In this document: positions 34,863 through 43,854 of the stretch, in pieces
Layout of the letters: the number at the start of each line of letters is the position of its first letter
Numbering within the stretch: position 1 is the stretch's first letter
Origin: an uncultured Schlesneria sp.
Lineage (GTDB): Bacteria; Planctomycetota; Planctomycetia; Planctomycetales; Planctomycetaceae
Direction of reading: 5' to 3'
DNA: 64,000 bases
Assembly (NCBI GenBank): GCA_903840265.1
Contig: CAIMFH010000107.1
Span: 1-64,000 of the forward strand
The notes under the pieces: model-generated
Told to the model about the DNA's origin: nothing
Database searches by the model: none
Seen by the model: the letters and a program-made list of their open reading frames with translations, nothing else
Made by a program: the position numbers and the translations under genes

Positions 34863-36104
34863 TCAATTCAACGTTGCGAATGGTTTTGGGTCGATCGATG
34901 TGGGGCGTTCGCTGAGTAAGTCTGCAACCAGTCGGCCGGTCCCGGTTGCCATCGACAGTCCCAGCATGTTGTGACCGGCGGAAACCAGGACGTTGCCGAA
35001 CGACTTGAGGCGATCGATGATCGGCAGGCTGTTCGGTGTCATCGGCCGCCAGCCGTACCATTGTTCGATGACCGGTTCGGCGGTCGGTTCTTGCAGGTAG
35101 TGACTGGCTCCGGATCGCAACATCTCCATGCGACGCGGGTGGATCGAGGAATCGTAGCCGGCAAACTCCATGATCGAACCCAGGCGATAGCCTGACAGCA
35201 TCGGAGTCACAGCCACACGGTGTTCTTCGAACATTAAGGGAATCGTCGGGCACTTGGCGGGACGAGCCATCGTCATCGAATAGCCCTTGCCCGGCTGAAT
35301 CAGGATCTTGCAACCGAGTTGTTGATTCAGCAGCGGTGTCCAGGCACCCGTCGCGACGACGAATGCATCCGCTTCGAATTCGCCGGTGCTGGTGATCGCG
35401 CGAGTCGCCTGTTGGTTCATCGACGCGAAGCCGCGGAATTCGCAGTTCTCGTGAATCGTCACGCCGCGCGATTCCAATAGTCTTCGCCATGACGACATCA
35501 GCTTGTCGGGACGCAGATGAGCGTCACCTGGATAATGCCAACCACCGGCCAGCCCCGTCTTCAAAGCGGGCTCTAATTTCGAAACTGCATCTCCTTCATA
35601 CTTGTCCGCCCGCATCCCGAATTTCTCGGACAGCAGATGCACTGTGTGGCCATGATGCTCCATCGCGGCTTTCGTCAGGAACGTGAACAGCAAGCCCAAG
35701 GTTTGCCATTCGACATCCAGTTTCTCAGTCTCGAACAGTTCGTCATACCGGCGTCGTGATTCGGCAAGTAGCGCGTTGATGCTTTGGGCTGCTGCCAGCA
35801 TGTCCGTCTCATTGCAGCGGCTGGCGAACCGCAGCAACCAGCTCCACAAGGTCGGATCGAAACGAGGCTTGATTGAAAACGGTGAGTTTGGGCTGAACAT
35901 CGCCTTCAGCGTGCTGCCCATCACCCCAGGTCCGGCCAATGGTAAAACGTGGCTGGGGCTGACATAACCGCAGTTCGCGTGAGACGCTCCACTGCCGACC
36001 GTTTTTTGCTCGACGATGGAGACCGTCCAGCCTGCTTGATTCAGATAGTAGGCACACGCCGTTCCGACAACCCCGCCGCCAATCACGACCACTCGCTGAG
36101 CCAC
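34863..36104 (-). CDS. DadA-like FAD-dependent amino-acid oxidoreductase
   Basis: A 413-residue member of the D-amino-acid dehydrogenase/DAO family. The FAD-binding GGGVVGTACAYYLNQAG is at the N-terminus, followed by the GSGASHANCGYVSPSHVLPLA segment typical of DadA-like enzymes, and AGHNMLGLSMATGTGRLVADLL at the C-terminus. It probably oxidises a D- or cyclic amino acid such as cis-4-hydroxy-D-proline, given the epimerase gene upstream on the same strand. GTG 36104 has GGAG at 7 nt; TTG 36110 is too close to it. The inverted-repeat element at 36135-36218 separates it from the epimerase gene. Confidence 0.9.
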   Translation of the reverse strand: MAQRVVVIGGGVVGTACAYYLNQAGWTVSIVEQKTVGSGASHANCGYVSPSHVLPLAGPGVMGSTLKAMFSPNSPFSIKPRFDPTLWSWLLRFASRCNETDMLAAAQSINALLAESRRRYDELFETEKLDVEWQTLGLLFTFLTKAAMEHHGHTVHLLSEKFGMRADKYEGDAVSKLEPALKTGLAGGWHYPGDAHLRPDKLMSSWRRLLESRGVTIHENCEFRGFASMNQQATRAITSTGEFEADAFVVATGAWTPLLNQQLGCKILIQPGKGYSMTMARPAKCPTIPLMFEEHRVAVTPMLSGYRLGSIMEFAGYDSSIHPRRMEMLRSGASHYLQEPTAEPVIEQWYGWRPMTPNSLPIIDRLKSFGNVLVSAGHNMLGLSMATGTGRLVADLLSERPTSIDPKPFATLN

Positions 36105-36134
36105 GAACAAATCTCCGTACGAATCAAAGTCTTC

Positions 36135-36218
36135 TGGGAGGGCGAGGCTCCTGCCGAGCCGCGCATGTCGATGATCTCACAATCACTCAGGTGGCTCGGC
36201 AGGAGCCTCGCCCTCCCA
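36135..36218. repeat. Perfect 26-bp inverted repeat, CGAGGCTCCTGCCGAG family
   Basis: Arms at 36135-36160 and 36193-36218 are perfect reverse complements (TGGGAGGGCGAGGCTCC outside, TGCCGAGCC inside) around a 32-bp loop. A degenerate copy is at 27101-27180. It lies between two minus-strand genes of the hydroxyproline-type cluster and could act as a terminator for the upstream one. Confidence 0.95.
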
Positions 36219-36226
36219 CAAGCACG

Positions 36227-37237
36227 CTATGCTCGAATTCCCATCTGAAACGGATCGATCGGATCGAGCAGTAGTGTGGCCTCGGCATTCACATAGGCCG
36301 AACCTGTAATGCGAGGCAACAGTTGATCGCCGTCTCGGCGAACAGATCCCTCAAACATGCTCCCCAGGATGCTTTCCTGCCGCCACGTTTGCCCCGGTTG
36401 CAGTTTGCCATCCTCGACCAGGCAAGCCAGCTTCGCCGACGTTCCCGTTCCGCAGGGCGACCGATCATAGGCGCTGCCAGGGCAAAGGACGAAGTTGCGG
36501 CTGTCGTTGGCGGGGTCGCCCGGCGGGCCGAATAGCTCGATATGATCGATCTCAGCACCATCGGCTCCCGTAATCCCACTCTCGCACAGAGCGCTGCGGA
36601 TTCGTTTGGCGATGTCGCTCAACCGTTCGGCATCGGCGACTCCGAACGGAATCGGGTGCCCCATCTTGTCGGACCGGATGCTGAACACGGGATTGGGCGC
36701 ATGGGCACGATGTTCGGCGTCGACCAGAAAGAACCAGTTGCCACCCCAGGCGATGTCGCCCACAACTTCGCCGATCCCAGCGACATCGATGCTGACTTCT
36801 TTCGCGAGTCGATAGCTGGGAACGTTTTCCAGGCTGACGCGATTGGCACCGTCGTATTCGAAGGTCACGATCCCGACGGGCGTCTCCAGGCGATGCGTGC
36901 CGGCCGAGATTCGACCGAGATGCCCCAGCGTTACGCCCAGGCCGATGGTGCCGTGGCCACACATCCACAGCGGCCCGGCATTGTTGAAGAAGATCACTCC
37001 GGCGGCATTGGCCGGGTCGACTGGCTCGCACAGAATGGCCCCGACCAGCACGTCCGAGCCGCGCGGTTCGTTGACGACGGCACAGCGAAAATCATCGTGC
37101 TGCTCGCTGAAAATCATCCGCCGCTCGGCCATCGACCCCTGACCCAGATCGGGGAATCCATCGATCACAATTCGAGTCGGCTCACCCCCCGTATGCGAAT
37201 CGACGACGCGAACCCGGCGAATCATGGCATTAGTCAT
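36227..37237 (-). CDS. Proline racemase family; likely 4-hydroxyproline 2-epimerase
   Basis: A 336-residue proline racemase-family protein with both catalytic cysteines, C93 in WMCGHGTIG and C262 in DRSPCGTGTSAKLA. A Cys/Cys pair marks a racemase or epimerase and excludes the Thr-type dehydratase. DSHTGGEPTRIVI opens it. Epimerising trans-4-hydroxy-L-proline to cis-4-hydroxy-D-proline is the usual role when a DadA-like oxidase is next door, which is the case here (34863-36104, same strand). The DHDPS-like deaminase usual in that pathway is not in the window. An alternative start is the in-frame ATG four codons in (MIRRVRVV). Confidence 0.9.
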   Translation of the reverse strand: MTNAMIRRVRVVDSHTGGEPTRIVIDGFPDLGQGSMAERRMIFSEQHDDFRCAVVNEPRGSDVLVGAILCEPVDPANAAGVIFFNNAGPLWMCGHGTIGLGVTLGHLGRISAGTHRLETPVGIVTFEYDGANRVSLENVPSYRLAKEVSIDVAGIGEVVGDIAWGGNWFFLVDAEHRAHAPNPVFSIRSDKMGHPIPFGVADAERLSDIAKRIRSALCESGITGADGAEIDHIELFGPPGDPANDSRNFVLCPGSAYDRSPCGTGTSAKLACLVEDGKLQPGQTWRQESILGSMFEGSVRRDGDQLLPRITGSAYVNAEATLLLDPIDPFQMGIRA

Positions 37238-37515
37238 CGTGGATCTGCCTTCCCACCGAAACCGTGCTATTTAACTCAGCCTAGTTTTGTACAACGTCTC
37301 CGGTCGCGTCGCTATGACAGAAAGAGCGGTAAGACGAAGTTCGGCGCCTAGTCGGCAATGGCAGGAAAGTGCGACGGATCGACAGATCAGGCAGGAATGC
37401 AGAGCAGAAGAAGAGACCCAGGTATAGTCCTGTCTGGTATTCAATCGGCCTCTGCTCTGACTTCTTAGTCCGTGGCTAGACCTCTTGCTTCTTCAATTCA
37501 AATCGCCGAATGCAA

Positions 37516-37752
37516 TCAACGACGGCGATGGCGGCGATGCACGACGTGATTGAATTGCTGAGGCGCAGGCGCTGCCGTTCGCATTTGAGATCGAGCGTGA
37601 TCCTTTTCCCATTGCTCAGATCCGTAATTGATGCCGCTCAGATTGTAGCTGCGATAGGGGTTCATCAGACTGATCGGTCCCGCCTCAGTTGTGGCCACCG
37701 CCAGCACGCCGAGGATTGCCAGGACGAGAAGTACACGAATTGCGCTGGTCAT
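37516..37752 (-). CDS. Small secreted peptide
   Basis: A 78-residue protein with a clear signal peptide (VLLVLAILGVLAVATTEAG). The mature part is about 55 residues, has SLMNPYRSYNLSGINYGSEQWEKDH and ends in a basic His/Arg-rich tail (HRRHRRR). No family recognised. GGAG precedes the ATG at 37752 well. The gene upstream of it (the epimerase) is separate. A role in the cell envelope is possible but unsupported. Confidence 0.65.
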   Translation of the reverse strand: MTSAIRVLLVLAILGVLAVATTEAGPISLMNPYRSYNLSGINYGSEQWEKDHARSQMRTAAPAPQQFNHVVHRRHRRR

Positions 37753-37843
37753 AATGGTCTCCATGGTGATGGTGGGTGAGGCACAGTCATTCTAGTCGTA
37801 TTGATCCCGAATAGTGTCTGCAATTGCGAGAGGGCTCAAAGAA

Positions 37844-37889
37844 AAGAACTGGCCGACCTGAAAATTCAGGCCGGCCAGCCGGAGTTCTT
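37844..37889 (-). terminator. Terminator hairpin after porin gene
   Basis: A two-part stem: inner CTGGCCGACCTG with CAGGCCGGCCAG at 37849-37878, and outer AAGAACT with AGTTCTT. It is 20 bp past the stop codon of the minus-strand porin gene and has the shape of a rho-independent terminator, without a long T run. Confidence 0.75.
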
Positions 37890-37909
37890 AACGTCTCATC
37901 AGCTGTCGA

Positions 37910-39400
37910 CTAGAACGTGAAGATGGCATCGATACCAACGACGGTCTGGTTGAACAGGCCGATGGTCTGGCCCTGCGATCCTGCACCACTGTACTGGTCG
38001 TGGTTTGGCGAAAACATGTGTCGCACTTCAGGACGGATGGTCAGGTTGGCGATCGGCTTGTAGTTCAGGCCGTATGTCGCGGTGTAGTACTGCTGTCCGT
38101 CAGCATGGTACAATTCGCCGCGGACACCAGCCTTCCAACGCGTGTTGATATCATAGAACCCGTAGTTGATGAAGCCGATCGAGTTCCGAGGGGTAAACCC
38201 ACCAGCCGCCGTGTTGAAGTTGGCTGGAATATTGCCTTGGCGTGGAACGCCGTTGGCGTCCACAGTCAAGTTGCTGTTCAGCACGTCGAACTGATGCACG
38301 GTGCTGAATTTGCTGGTCCACTTCTGGGACAGAATCCAGCTGTTGATCGCACCGTCACCACGCCAGCCGAGGTCACCAGCAATCACCGAGTAGACGATGT
38401 TGGTGTTTTCAGTGGCTTGATAGACGAAACCGCCCAGGAATGAGCTTCCGCCAGCGTACTGATAGAAGCCGGAGTCCATACCAAGCACATAACCACCGTT
38501 GACGGTCAGCTTGTCGTTGACCTTGTAGGTGGCCAAGGCCCCGGTATGAGTAAATGGCTCGCTATTCCAGAACGTCAGCTGACGGCTGAGGAAGAACTGG
38601 CCGGTCGAAGGGACCACTTCGTAACCAATGATGGTATAGAAGTGACCTGCTTTAACCGACAGATTGCCGGCAGCGACTTCGGCATACATCTGGGGCAGAG
38701 CCCATTCGTAGATACCGTGGTTGAAGCCGTTCAAGTAGTCGTAGTGTCCAGCGTTGACGTTACCGAATGCCTGGCCTTCGTTACCGTCGACACCGAACAT
38801 GGCGTCCATGCGGAAGCCCCAGTCGAGGCCCTTGCTGCCGTCGGCAACCTTGCCCAGGAAGAAGTACTGCTGATTCAGGTTCAGCTTGCCCCATTCCTTC
38901 TGGCTCAGGAACGGACCGTTACCAGTGAAGGCACCGTCTGGCTTGTTCTGATAGCCAAACTGAGTATGACCACCCAGAATCCAGCCATTGTCCTTCAGAC
39001 GGTTGCCGCCGCATCCGTCATCGAAAATGCTGATCAGGGTCCAGGGATCACCCAGTTCGCCGGTGAACATCCCGCCGAGTCGGCTGCCACAACCACCAGC
39101 TGCAGCAGCGCATCCCCCATTGCCGAACACGTTACCGGGTTCGCAAGCGGGAGCTGACTGAATGCAGGATGGCCCCGCTGGAGCCGCACAGGCACTGCCG
39201 CCCGACACACTTGTGTAATTCCTGAGACGTTCACCTGCGTCTTCAAAAATCTTGTCATTGCAAACCGCCGGGCCGCTTGGATAAGCACACCCTGGATCGG
39301 CTGCGTGCAGGGCGCTCGCGGCGAGAATCCCTGCGCTGGCGATCATCATGGACAATCCTGTCCCGATGTCGACAAATCGCATTTTCCTGAGGCCAAACAT
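37910..39400 (-). CDS. Outer membrane beta-barrel protein (porin-like), Cys-rich N-terminus
   Basis: A 496-residue exported protein with a signal peptide (IGTGLSMMIASAGILAASALHA). After it, about 100 residues are a low-complexity Cys/Gly/Ala/Pro region with about 11 cysteines, then many amphipathic beta strands (for example GWILGGHTQFGYQNK, VKAGHFYTIIGYEVV, KLTVNGGYVLGMD), ending in FTF, an aromatic terminus typical of outer-membrane barrels. It fits the OmpL/BBP2 type (PF07642) seen in planctomycetes. A GAGGAG site precedes ATG 39400; an earlier in-frame start at 39424 is unlikely. A hairpin terminator follows. Confidence 0.8.
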   Translation of the reverse strand: MFGLRKMRFVDIGTGLSMMIASAGILAASALHAADPGCAYPSGPAVCNDKIFEDAGERLRNYTSVSGGSACAAPAGPSCIQSAPACEPGNVFGNGGCAAAAGGCGSRLGGMFTGELGDPWTLISIFDDGCGGNRLKDNGWILGGHTQFGYQNKPDGAFTGNGPFLSQKEWGKLNLNQQYFFLGKVADGSKGLDWGFRMDAMFGVDGNEGQAFGNVNAGHYDYLNGFNHGIYEWALPQMYAEVAAGNLSVKAGHFYTIIGYEVVPSTGQFFLSRQLTFWNSEPFTHTGALATYKVNDKLTVNGGYVLGMDSGFYQYAGGSSFLGGFVYQATENTNIVYSVIAGDLGWRGDGAINSWILSQKWTSKFSTVHQFDVLNSNLTVDANGVPRQGNIPANFNTAAGGFTPRNSIGFINYGFYDINTRWKAGVRGELYHADGQQYYTATYGLNYKPIANLTIRPEVRHMFSPNHDQYSGAGSQGQTIGLFNQTVVGIDAIFTF

Positions 39401-39909
39401 CGTGAACTCCTCTTGATTTTTCACTTACTGACGGCCGTCTTGACCGCCAGAACCAACAAAGTCTCGGTGGTGCCACGATCCACGCAGACAGGCGTTGGCC
39501 CCAGGCGTGTGCGGCGGAAATCCCCTCAGTCCCATCCAGTGAGCGCTGTGAAGGTCGTCAGGTCTCATCCCATTTATCGAGTGGCTTTTTTTTTGCTTCT
39601 AACGTTTCTGCTATGCCAATTGTCGCCTACGTGACCCAAAGGATCGTTACAGCCGTAAAGTCCCCCGCAAACTACCTGTGTTCACTGGTGGATTACACTG
39701 CGGCTACAACCTACATTTGACGTAACAGTCGTACTGGTAATGAGAAACGAAAGTTCTCAGGTGGCTTGCAGTCTGGTGCGATACGGCTTAAAATCCTGAG
39801 TCCCCCACAGGGTGCTGCGGGGATTGAACGGCCAGATGATTTTCGGGTTTCCACAGAAATCCAATTCTGAGCCACGCTCTAAGACTCTTTTTCTTCCAGG
39901 CAGCGGATC
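39401..39909. other. Divergent promoter region of the porin and rpmE genes
   Basis: About 510 bp without a gene. It contains a T-rich run near 39586-39595 and, at 39766-39794, a sigma70-like promoter for rpmE. No repeats of the window's families are seen here. Regulatory sequences for the porin are expected at the left end. Confidence 0.45.
39766..39794 (+). promoter_or_regulatory. Candidate promoter of rpmE
   Basis: TTGCAG and TAAAAT are separated by 17 bp, close to the sigma70 pattern, and lie about 115 bp upstream of the rpmE start. No transcript evidence is available. Confidence 0.4.
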
Positions 39910-40191
39910 ATGAAAGACGGCATTCATCCCAAATACAACGAGGTCGTGTTCCAAGACACTTCCACGGGTGTTCAGTTTGTCACTCGCTCGACGATCAAGG
40001 CCGAGCGTACTTGCGAAGTCGACGGCAAGACGTTTCCGCTGGTGATGGTCGATATCAGTTCCGCTTCGCATCCGTTCTACACGGGCAAGCAGAAGTTCGT
40101 AGACGCCGCTGGTCGCGTCGAAAAATTCCAACGCAAGTACAATTGGGGCCAGAAAGACGCTGCTCCTGCTGAAGGCGATAAGGCCCAGTAG
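39910..40191 (+). CDS. rpmE: Ribosomal protein bL31, type B
   Basis: A 93-residue bL31. It starts [20 protein letters not shown] and has [28 protein letters not shown]. The sequence lacks the zinc-binding CxxC motif of the standard form, so it is the zinc-independent C-minus type B variant; this form supplies L31 when zinc is scarce. The C-terminus has a short Ala-rich tail. It is the first gene of a translation cluster with prfA and prmC, all on the + strand. A GGCAGCGGA sequence precedes ATG 39910. Confidence 0.95.
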   Translation: MKDGIHPKYNEVVFQDTSTGVQFVTRSTIKAERTCEVDGKTFPLVMVDISSASHPFYTGKQKFVDAAGRVEKFQRKYNWGQKDAAPAEGDKAQ

Positions 40192-40217
40192 CGCGGTCGC
40201 GTCTGTCTGTGGTGTTC

Positions 40218-40244
40218 GCCGCCAGCCTTCCACTGGCTGGCGGC
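40218..40244 (+). terminator. Hairpin between rpmE and prfA
   Basis: A perfect 10-bp stem (GCCGCCAGCC with GGCTGGCGGC, 7-base loop) lies after rpmE. There is no T tract, so it may be a weak terminator, an attenuator or an mRNA stabiliser. Confidence 0.5.
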
Positions 40245-40331
40245 TGGAATGCCACTGCTTTGACGCTGGATTGGCGTGAGCATCCGTTGCCCGCCACACC
40301 GACCGCCTCCTGATTTCTCTGGCCAACCATC

Positions 40332-41405
40332 ATGTTTCCCGTGCTCCAGGCCAAACTCGTCCGCTACGAAGAGCTCGAACGCCTGCTTCAAGACCCGGAT
40401 GTCCTCTCTGAAACCTCGCGCATGCTGGACCTGCAGCGCGAACACGGCGGCCTAGGAAAGGTCGCTTTGACGGTTCGCGAGTTCAATCAACTCGAAGTCA
40501 ACCTGGCGACGGCCAAAGAGATGTTCGAATCGGCAGACGATGCCGAAACGCGCGAGTACGCTCAGGCCGAATGCGCTGAACTCCAAGCCAAGTTCGATGC
40601 CCTGCGTGTCGAGCTCGAAGATATGGTGACGGCCGGCGATTCGATCACGCGTGGCAGTCTGATCATGGAAATTCGAGCAGGAACCGGTGGCGACGAAGCG
40701 GCCTTGTTCGCTCGCGACTTGTTCGAGATGTACACCAAGTTCGTGGAGAAGAAGCACTGGAAGTTCGAGGTTCTGGAAATCTCGGCGACCGAACTCGGCG
40801 GACTCAAGGATGTCGTGTTGTCGATCACCGGGTCCGGGGCCTATCACCAGTTGCAGTTTGAAAGCGGCGGGCACCGCGTGCAGCGCGTTCCCGAAACCGA
40901 AACGCAAGGTCGAGTTCACACCAGTGCGGCTACCGTCGCCGTGATGGCCGAAGCGACCGACATCGATGTCGAAGTCCGCGACGAAGACCTGAAGATCGAC
41001 ACGATGCGAGCCGGCGGACCTGGCGGCCAGAAGGTCAATAAGACCGAATCGGCAGTCCGGATCACGCATATGCCCACCGGTATCGTCGTCCGAATCCAGG
41101 ACGAAAAGAGTCAGCACAAGAACAAAGCGAAGGCGATGCGAGTGCTCCGCAGCCGTCTGCTGGAACAGCGACAAGATCAGGCGAACAAAGAACGGTCCGA
41201 CTTCCGCCGTACGCTGGTTGGTTCCGGCGATCGTAGCGAACGGATTCGCACCTACAATTTCCCGCAAAACCGACTGACCGATCACCGCATTAATCTGACC
41301 GTCCACAAGCTGGATCAGATCATCGCCGGTGACATGGACGACGTGGTGCAGGCGATGGTGAATTACGATCGTGAAGAACGACTTCGCGGTGTGGTGCAGG
41401 GCTGA
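40332..41405 (+). CDS. prfA: Peptide chain release factor 1
   Basis: A 357-residue RF1. The GGQ motif that triggers peptide release is in [15 protein letters not shown], and the codon-recognition loop reads [14 protein letters not shown], giving a P-E-T tripeptide of the PxT type for UAA/UAG. The N-terminal coiled-coil domain occupies about residues 1-100. The GGQ glutamine is the target of PrmC, whose gene is next on the same strand after 176 bp. Start ATG 40332. No defects. Confidence 0.97.
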   Translation: MFPVLQAKLVRYEELERLLQDPDVLSETSRMLDLQREHGGLGKVALTVREFNQLEVNLATAKEMFESADDAETREYAQAECAELQAKFDALRVELEDMVTAGDSITRGSLIMEIRAGTGGDEAALFARDLFEMYTKFVEKKHWKFEVLEISATELGGLKDVVLSITGSGAYHQLQFESGGHRVQRVPETETQGRVHTSAATVAVMAEATDIDVEVRDEDLKIDTMRAGGPGGQKVNKTESAVRITHMPTGIVVRIQDEKSQHKNKAKAMRVLRSRLLEQRQDQANKERSDFRRTLVGSGDRSERIRTYNFPQNRLTDHRINLTVHKLDQIIAGDMDDVVQAMVNYDREERLRGVVQG

Positions 41406-41426
41406 TCGCGGAAGCTGAGAGAAGGC

Positions 41427-41557
41427 ATTGCAAATTGCGAATTGCAAAATGCAAATTGAAAAATGTCAGACAGAAATGCGAAGCAACCAGGCTTGGCTTT
41501 CGGGTCTCTTCCAATTTGAAATTTGCATTTTGCAATTCGCAATTTGCAATCTCTTCC
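41427..41557. repeat. AT-rich inverted-repeat element (TTGCAAATTGCG family)
   Basis: Arms at about 41427-41465 and 41510-41555 are near-perfect reverse complements (ATTGCAAATTGCGAATTGC outside). A solo arm of the family is at about 1175-1216. It separates prfA and prmC and has no gene. Confidence 0.9.
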
Positions 41558-41581
41558 TTCTCTTCATCAACCGAGTGACCC

Positions 41582-42520
41582 GTGGCCGAAGAAACCACCT
41601 CCCCAGCACCAGCGCCTGCCAACGAGTGGACGGTTCGCAAGGTGTTGGAGTGGACCACGGGGCATCTGAAGAAGCACGGCAGCGACACCCCGCGCCTCGA
41701 TGCCGAGATTCTGCTGGCGTTCGCTCGCGGATGTCAGCGTATTCAGCTCTACACGGCGTATGACGAAACGCTGACCGATGCGATTCGCGGCAAGATGCGA
41801 GAGCTTGTCCAACGACGAGCCCAAGCCGAACCTGTGGCGTATCTCGTCGGACACCGCGAATTCTTCAGCCTCGATTTCCGCGTCACTAAAGACGTGCTGA
41901 TCCCGCGACCGGATACCGAAACGCTGGTGATCGAAATCATCGAAGGTGTGAAGCAACTGGCAGCCGCGCGTCATGAAAGCGGCGATACATCGCCCGTTCG
42001 CGTGATTGATCTGTGCACCGGTTCCGGCTGTGTGGCGGTGAGCGTCGCCAAGCGTTCTCAAATGGCGAAGTTAAAGGTGCAGATCACAGCGACCGACATC
42101 AGCCCCGCGGCGCTCGCGATTGCCGCGGAAAATGCCGCCAAGCACGGCGTGCAAGATCTGATCACATTCGTCGAAGGCGACCTGTTCGCACCTGTCGCCG
42201 CTGATAGTCGGTTCGACATCATCGCCAGCAATCCCCCTTATATCCCCACCGCCGAGATCGCGACGCTGGATGCGGAAGTTGCCAAGCACGAACCCCTATT
42301 AGCACTCGACGGCGGAGCCAGCGGATTCGACGTGATCGACCGTCTGATCGCCGCGGCACCTGGTTTTGCCGTTTCCAAGGCACTGTTCTTGATGGAACTC
42401 TCTCCAGAACAAGCAGACACCGCCAGTCAGAAGTTGACCGCTGCTGGCAAGTACACCGACATCACCGTCCGCAGGGATCTGGCCGCGCGTCCGCGCGTGA
42501 TGAAAGCGCGATTGCCGTAG
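41582..42520 (+). CDS. prmC: Release factor glutamine methyltransferase
   Basis: A 312-residue PrmC (HemK) that methylates the GGQ glutamine of release factors. The N-terminal helical domain (about 20-110) includes RLDAEILLAFARGCQRIQLYT and PVAYLVGHREFFSLDFRVTKDVLIPRPDTE. The methyltransferase domain has VIDLCTGSGCVAVSVAK (SAM binding) and the catalytic NPPY in IIASNPPYIPTAEI. Its start is GTG 41582, only 27 bp after the AT-rich repeat. It follows prfA on the same strand, so the enzyme and its substrate are co-located. Confidence 0.96.
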   Translation: MAEETTSPAPAPANEWTVRKVLEWTTGHLKKHGSDTPRLDAEILLAFARGCQRIQLYTAYDETLTDAIRGKMRELVQRRAQAEPVAYLVGHREFFSLDFRVTKDVLIPRPDTETLVIEIIEGVKQLAAARHESGDTSPVRVIDLCTGSGCVAVSVAKRSQMAKLKVQITATDISPAALAIAAENAAKHGVQDLITFVEGDLFAPVAADSRFDIIASNPPYIPTAEIATLDAEVAKHEPLLALDGGASGFDVIDRLIAAAPGFAVSKALFLMELSPEQADTASQKLTAAGKYTDITVRRDLAARPRVMKARLP

Positions 42521-42578
42521 GGGTCAAAGATTATGGACCCCACTTCCGTGCCTGTGTCTTCATCGGTCTCATGAGTCT

Positions 42579-42624
42579 CATCAGTCCCATCTTGAGGGGA
42601 CGGATAGGACCTAGGGGACTGATG
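42579..42624. repeat. Short inverted repeat after prmC
   Basis: CATCAGTCCC at 42579-42588 is repeated as GGGACTGATG at 42615-42624, with GTCTCAT iterations just before. It lies between converging prmC and modC and may be a terminator or a small member of the intergenic palindrome group. Confidence 0.6.
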
Positions 42625-42639
42625 TTTGGCGGCAAGAGT

Positions 42640-43854
42640 TCAATCATGCGGGATCAAGTGGATCGCCGGTGCCTTCAGACTAGCGGTCACACGATCACCG
42701 ACTTGTAATCGCAACTCTTCGCAGGCGGGTCGAGTGACGAGCGCAGTCAACTCGAAACCGCAGTCGAGCGTGATGCGGACGAGAGGTCCTTCGGGGACGA
42801 TCGATTGAATGACTGCCGGCAGTTGATTGCGGACGCTACTTTCGCTCGAAGTCCCTTTCTGAATTGCGACGTCTTCACCGCGAATGCAGACATGGACCAT
42901 TCGCGAAGTCTCTGCGGGTGCCACGGCGAGCAGTATCGCCGAACCAACTTGAACCGTGGCGAGTCCTTCAAGAACCTTCAAGATGGTTCCTACGGCGACG
43001 GTTTCCACACCGACGATGCGCGCCACGTTCAGATCATTCGGCTGAGTGATCACCTGCTGGACCGTTCCTGTCTGTCGAATCCGCCCCGCCTCCATCACCA
43101 CGATCTGATCGGAGAGCGCGATCGCCTCGGTGCGATCATGAGTCACGATCACAACTGGAATCTGAAACTCGAGGAGTAATCTTCGCAACTGTGTTCGTAG
43201 TTGTTCGCGCAGTGTGGCATCCAGTGCCGATAGCGGCTCGTCCAGCAGTAGCAGTTTGGGACGACGAACCAGCACACGAGCCAAGGCGACTCGTTGTTGC
43301 TGTCCTCCCGAGATCTGGCCGGGTCGACGATGTTCCAATCCGAGCAGATCGAACACCTGCAGCATTTCCAGCACGCGCGGATCGACCGCGGCCTCTTGCC
43401 TTCGCCCGGGTGGCACTGGCGACGGCTTTGCGTTGCCAGTGTCTTCTCGCGTCGTCACAGGAAGTTTTCTTTTAGCCCAAAGCCGCCTCAGCGGGCCCCG
43501 TGTCCCTGCGTCCCGAAGTCCATAACCGATGTTCTCAGCCACAGTCATGTGCGGGAACAGAGCGTAGTCCTGAAACAAGAAGCCGATATCGCGTTGTTGT
43601 GGAGTCAGGCTGATCCCCCGACGAGAGTCGAACCAGGTTTCCCCATCTGCTTGAATCATTCCGTCATTGGGAGTTTCCAACCCAGCCAGGCACCGCAGCA
43701 CAGTGGTCTTGCCACAGCCCGAAGGGCCAAACAGCGTCGTCACCGAGAACCCGCTCGGGATCTGCAGGTCTGCGACAATGCGCGGGCCACGCACAAACTG
43801 CTTGTCGAACCTGGCCACAAGTTGCGTCTCAGGCAGACTCTGTACGTTGCTCAC
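42640..43854 (-). CDS. modC: Molybdate ABC transporter ATP-binding protein
   Basis: A 404-residue ABC ATPase. Walker A is GPSGCGKTT (about 43-51), the Q-loop is in FLFQDYALF, the signature is ISGGQQQRVALAR and Walker B is LLLLDEPLSALD. The C-terminal third is the MOP/TOBE-type regulatory part. Together with ModB it drives molybdate (or tungstate) uptake. The Q-loop to signature region has about 45 extra residues (RDAGTRG to AAVDPR), longer than usual. GTG 43854 overlaps the modB stop by 4 bases, so the genes are coupled. A further upstream start in the frame overlaps modB and is less likely. Confidence 0.92.
   Translation of the reverse strand: MSNVQSLPETQLVARFDKQFVRGPRIVADLQIPSGFSVTTLFGPSGCGKTTVLRCLAGLETPNDGMIQADGETWFDSRRGISLTPQQRDIGFLFQDYALFPHMTVAENIGYGLRDAGTRGPLRRLWAKRKLPVTTREDTGNAKPSPVPPGRRQEAAVDPRVLEMLQVFDLLGLEHRRPGQISGGQQQRVALARVLVRRPKLLLLDEPLSALDATLREQLRTQLRRLLLEFQIPVVIVTHDRTEAIALSDQIVVMEAGRIRQTGTVQQVITQPNDLNVARIVGVETVAVGTILKVLEGLATVQVGSAILLAVAPAETSRMVHVCIRGEDVAIQKGTSSESSVRNQLPAVIQSIVPEGPLVRITLDCGFELTALVTRPACEELRLQVGDRVTASLKAPAIHLIPHD

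Noticed and set aside
34863-37237. Complete standard hydroxyproline pathway
   Set aside because: The deaminase of the DHDPS family and a typical alpha-ketoglutarate semialdehyde dehydrogenase are absent, so only a partial or different pathway is supported.
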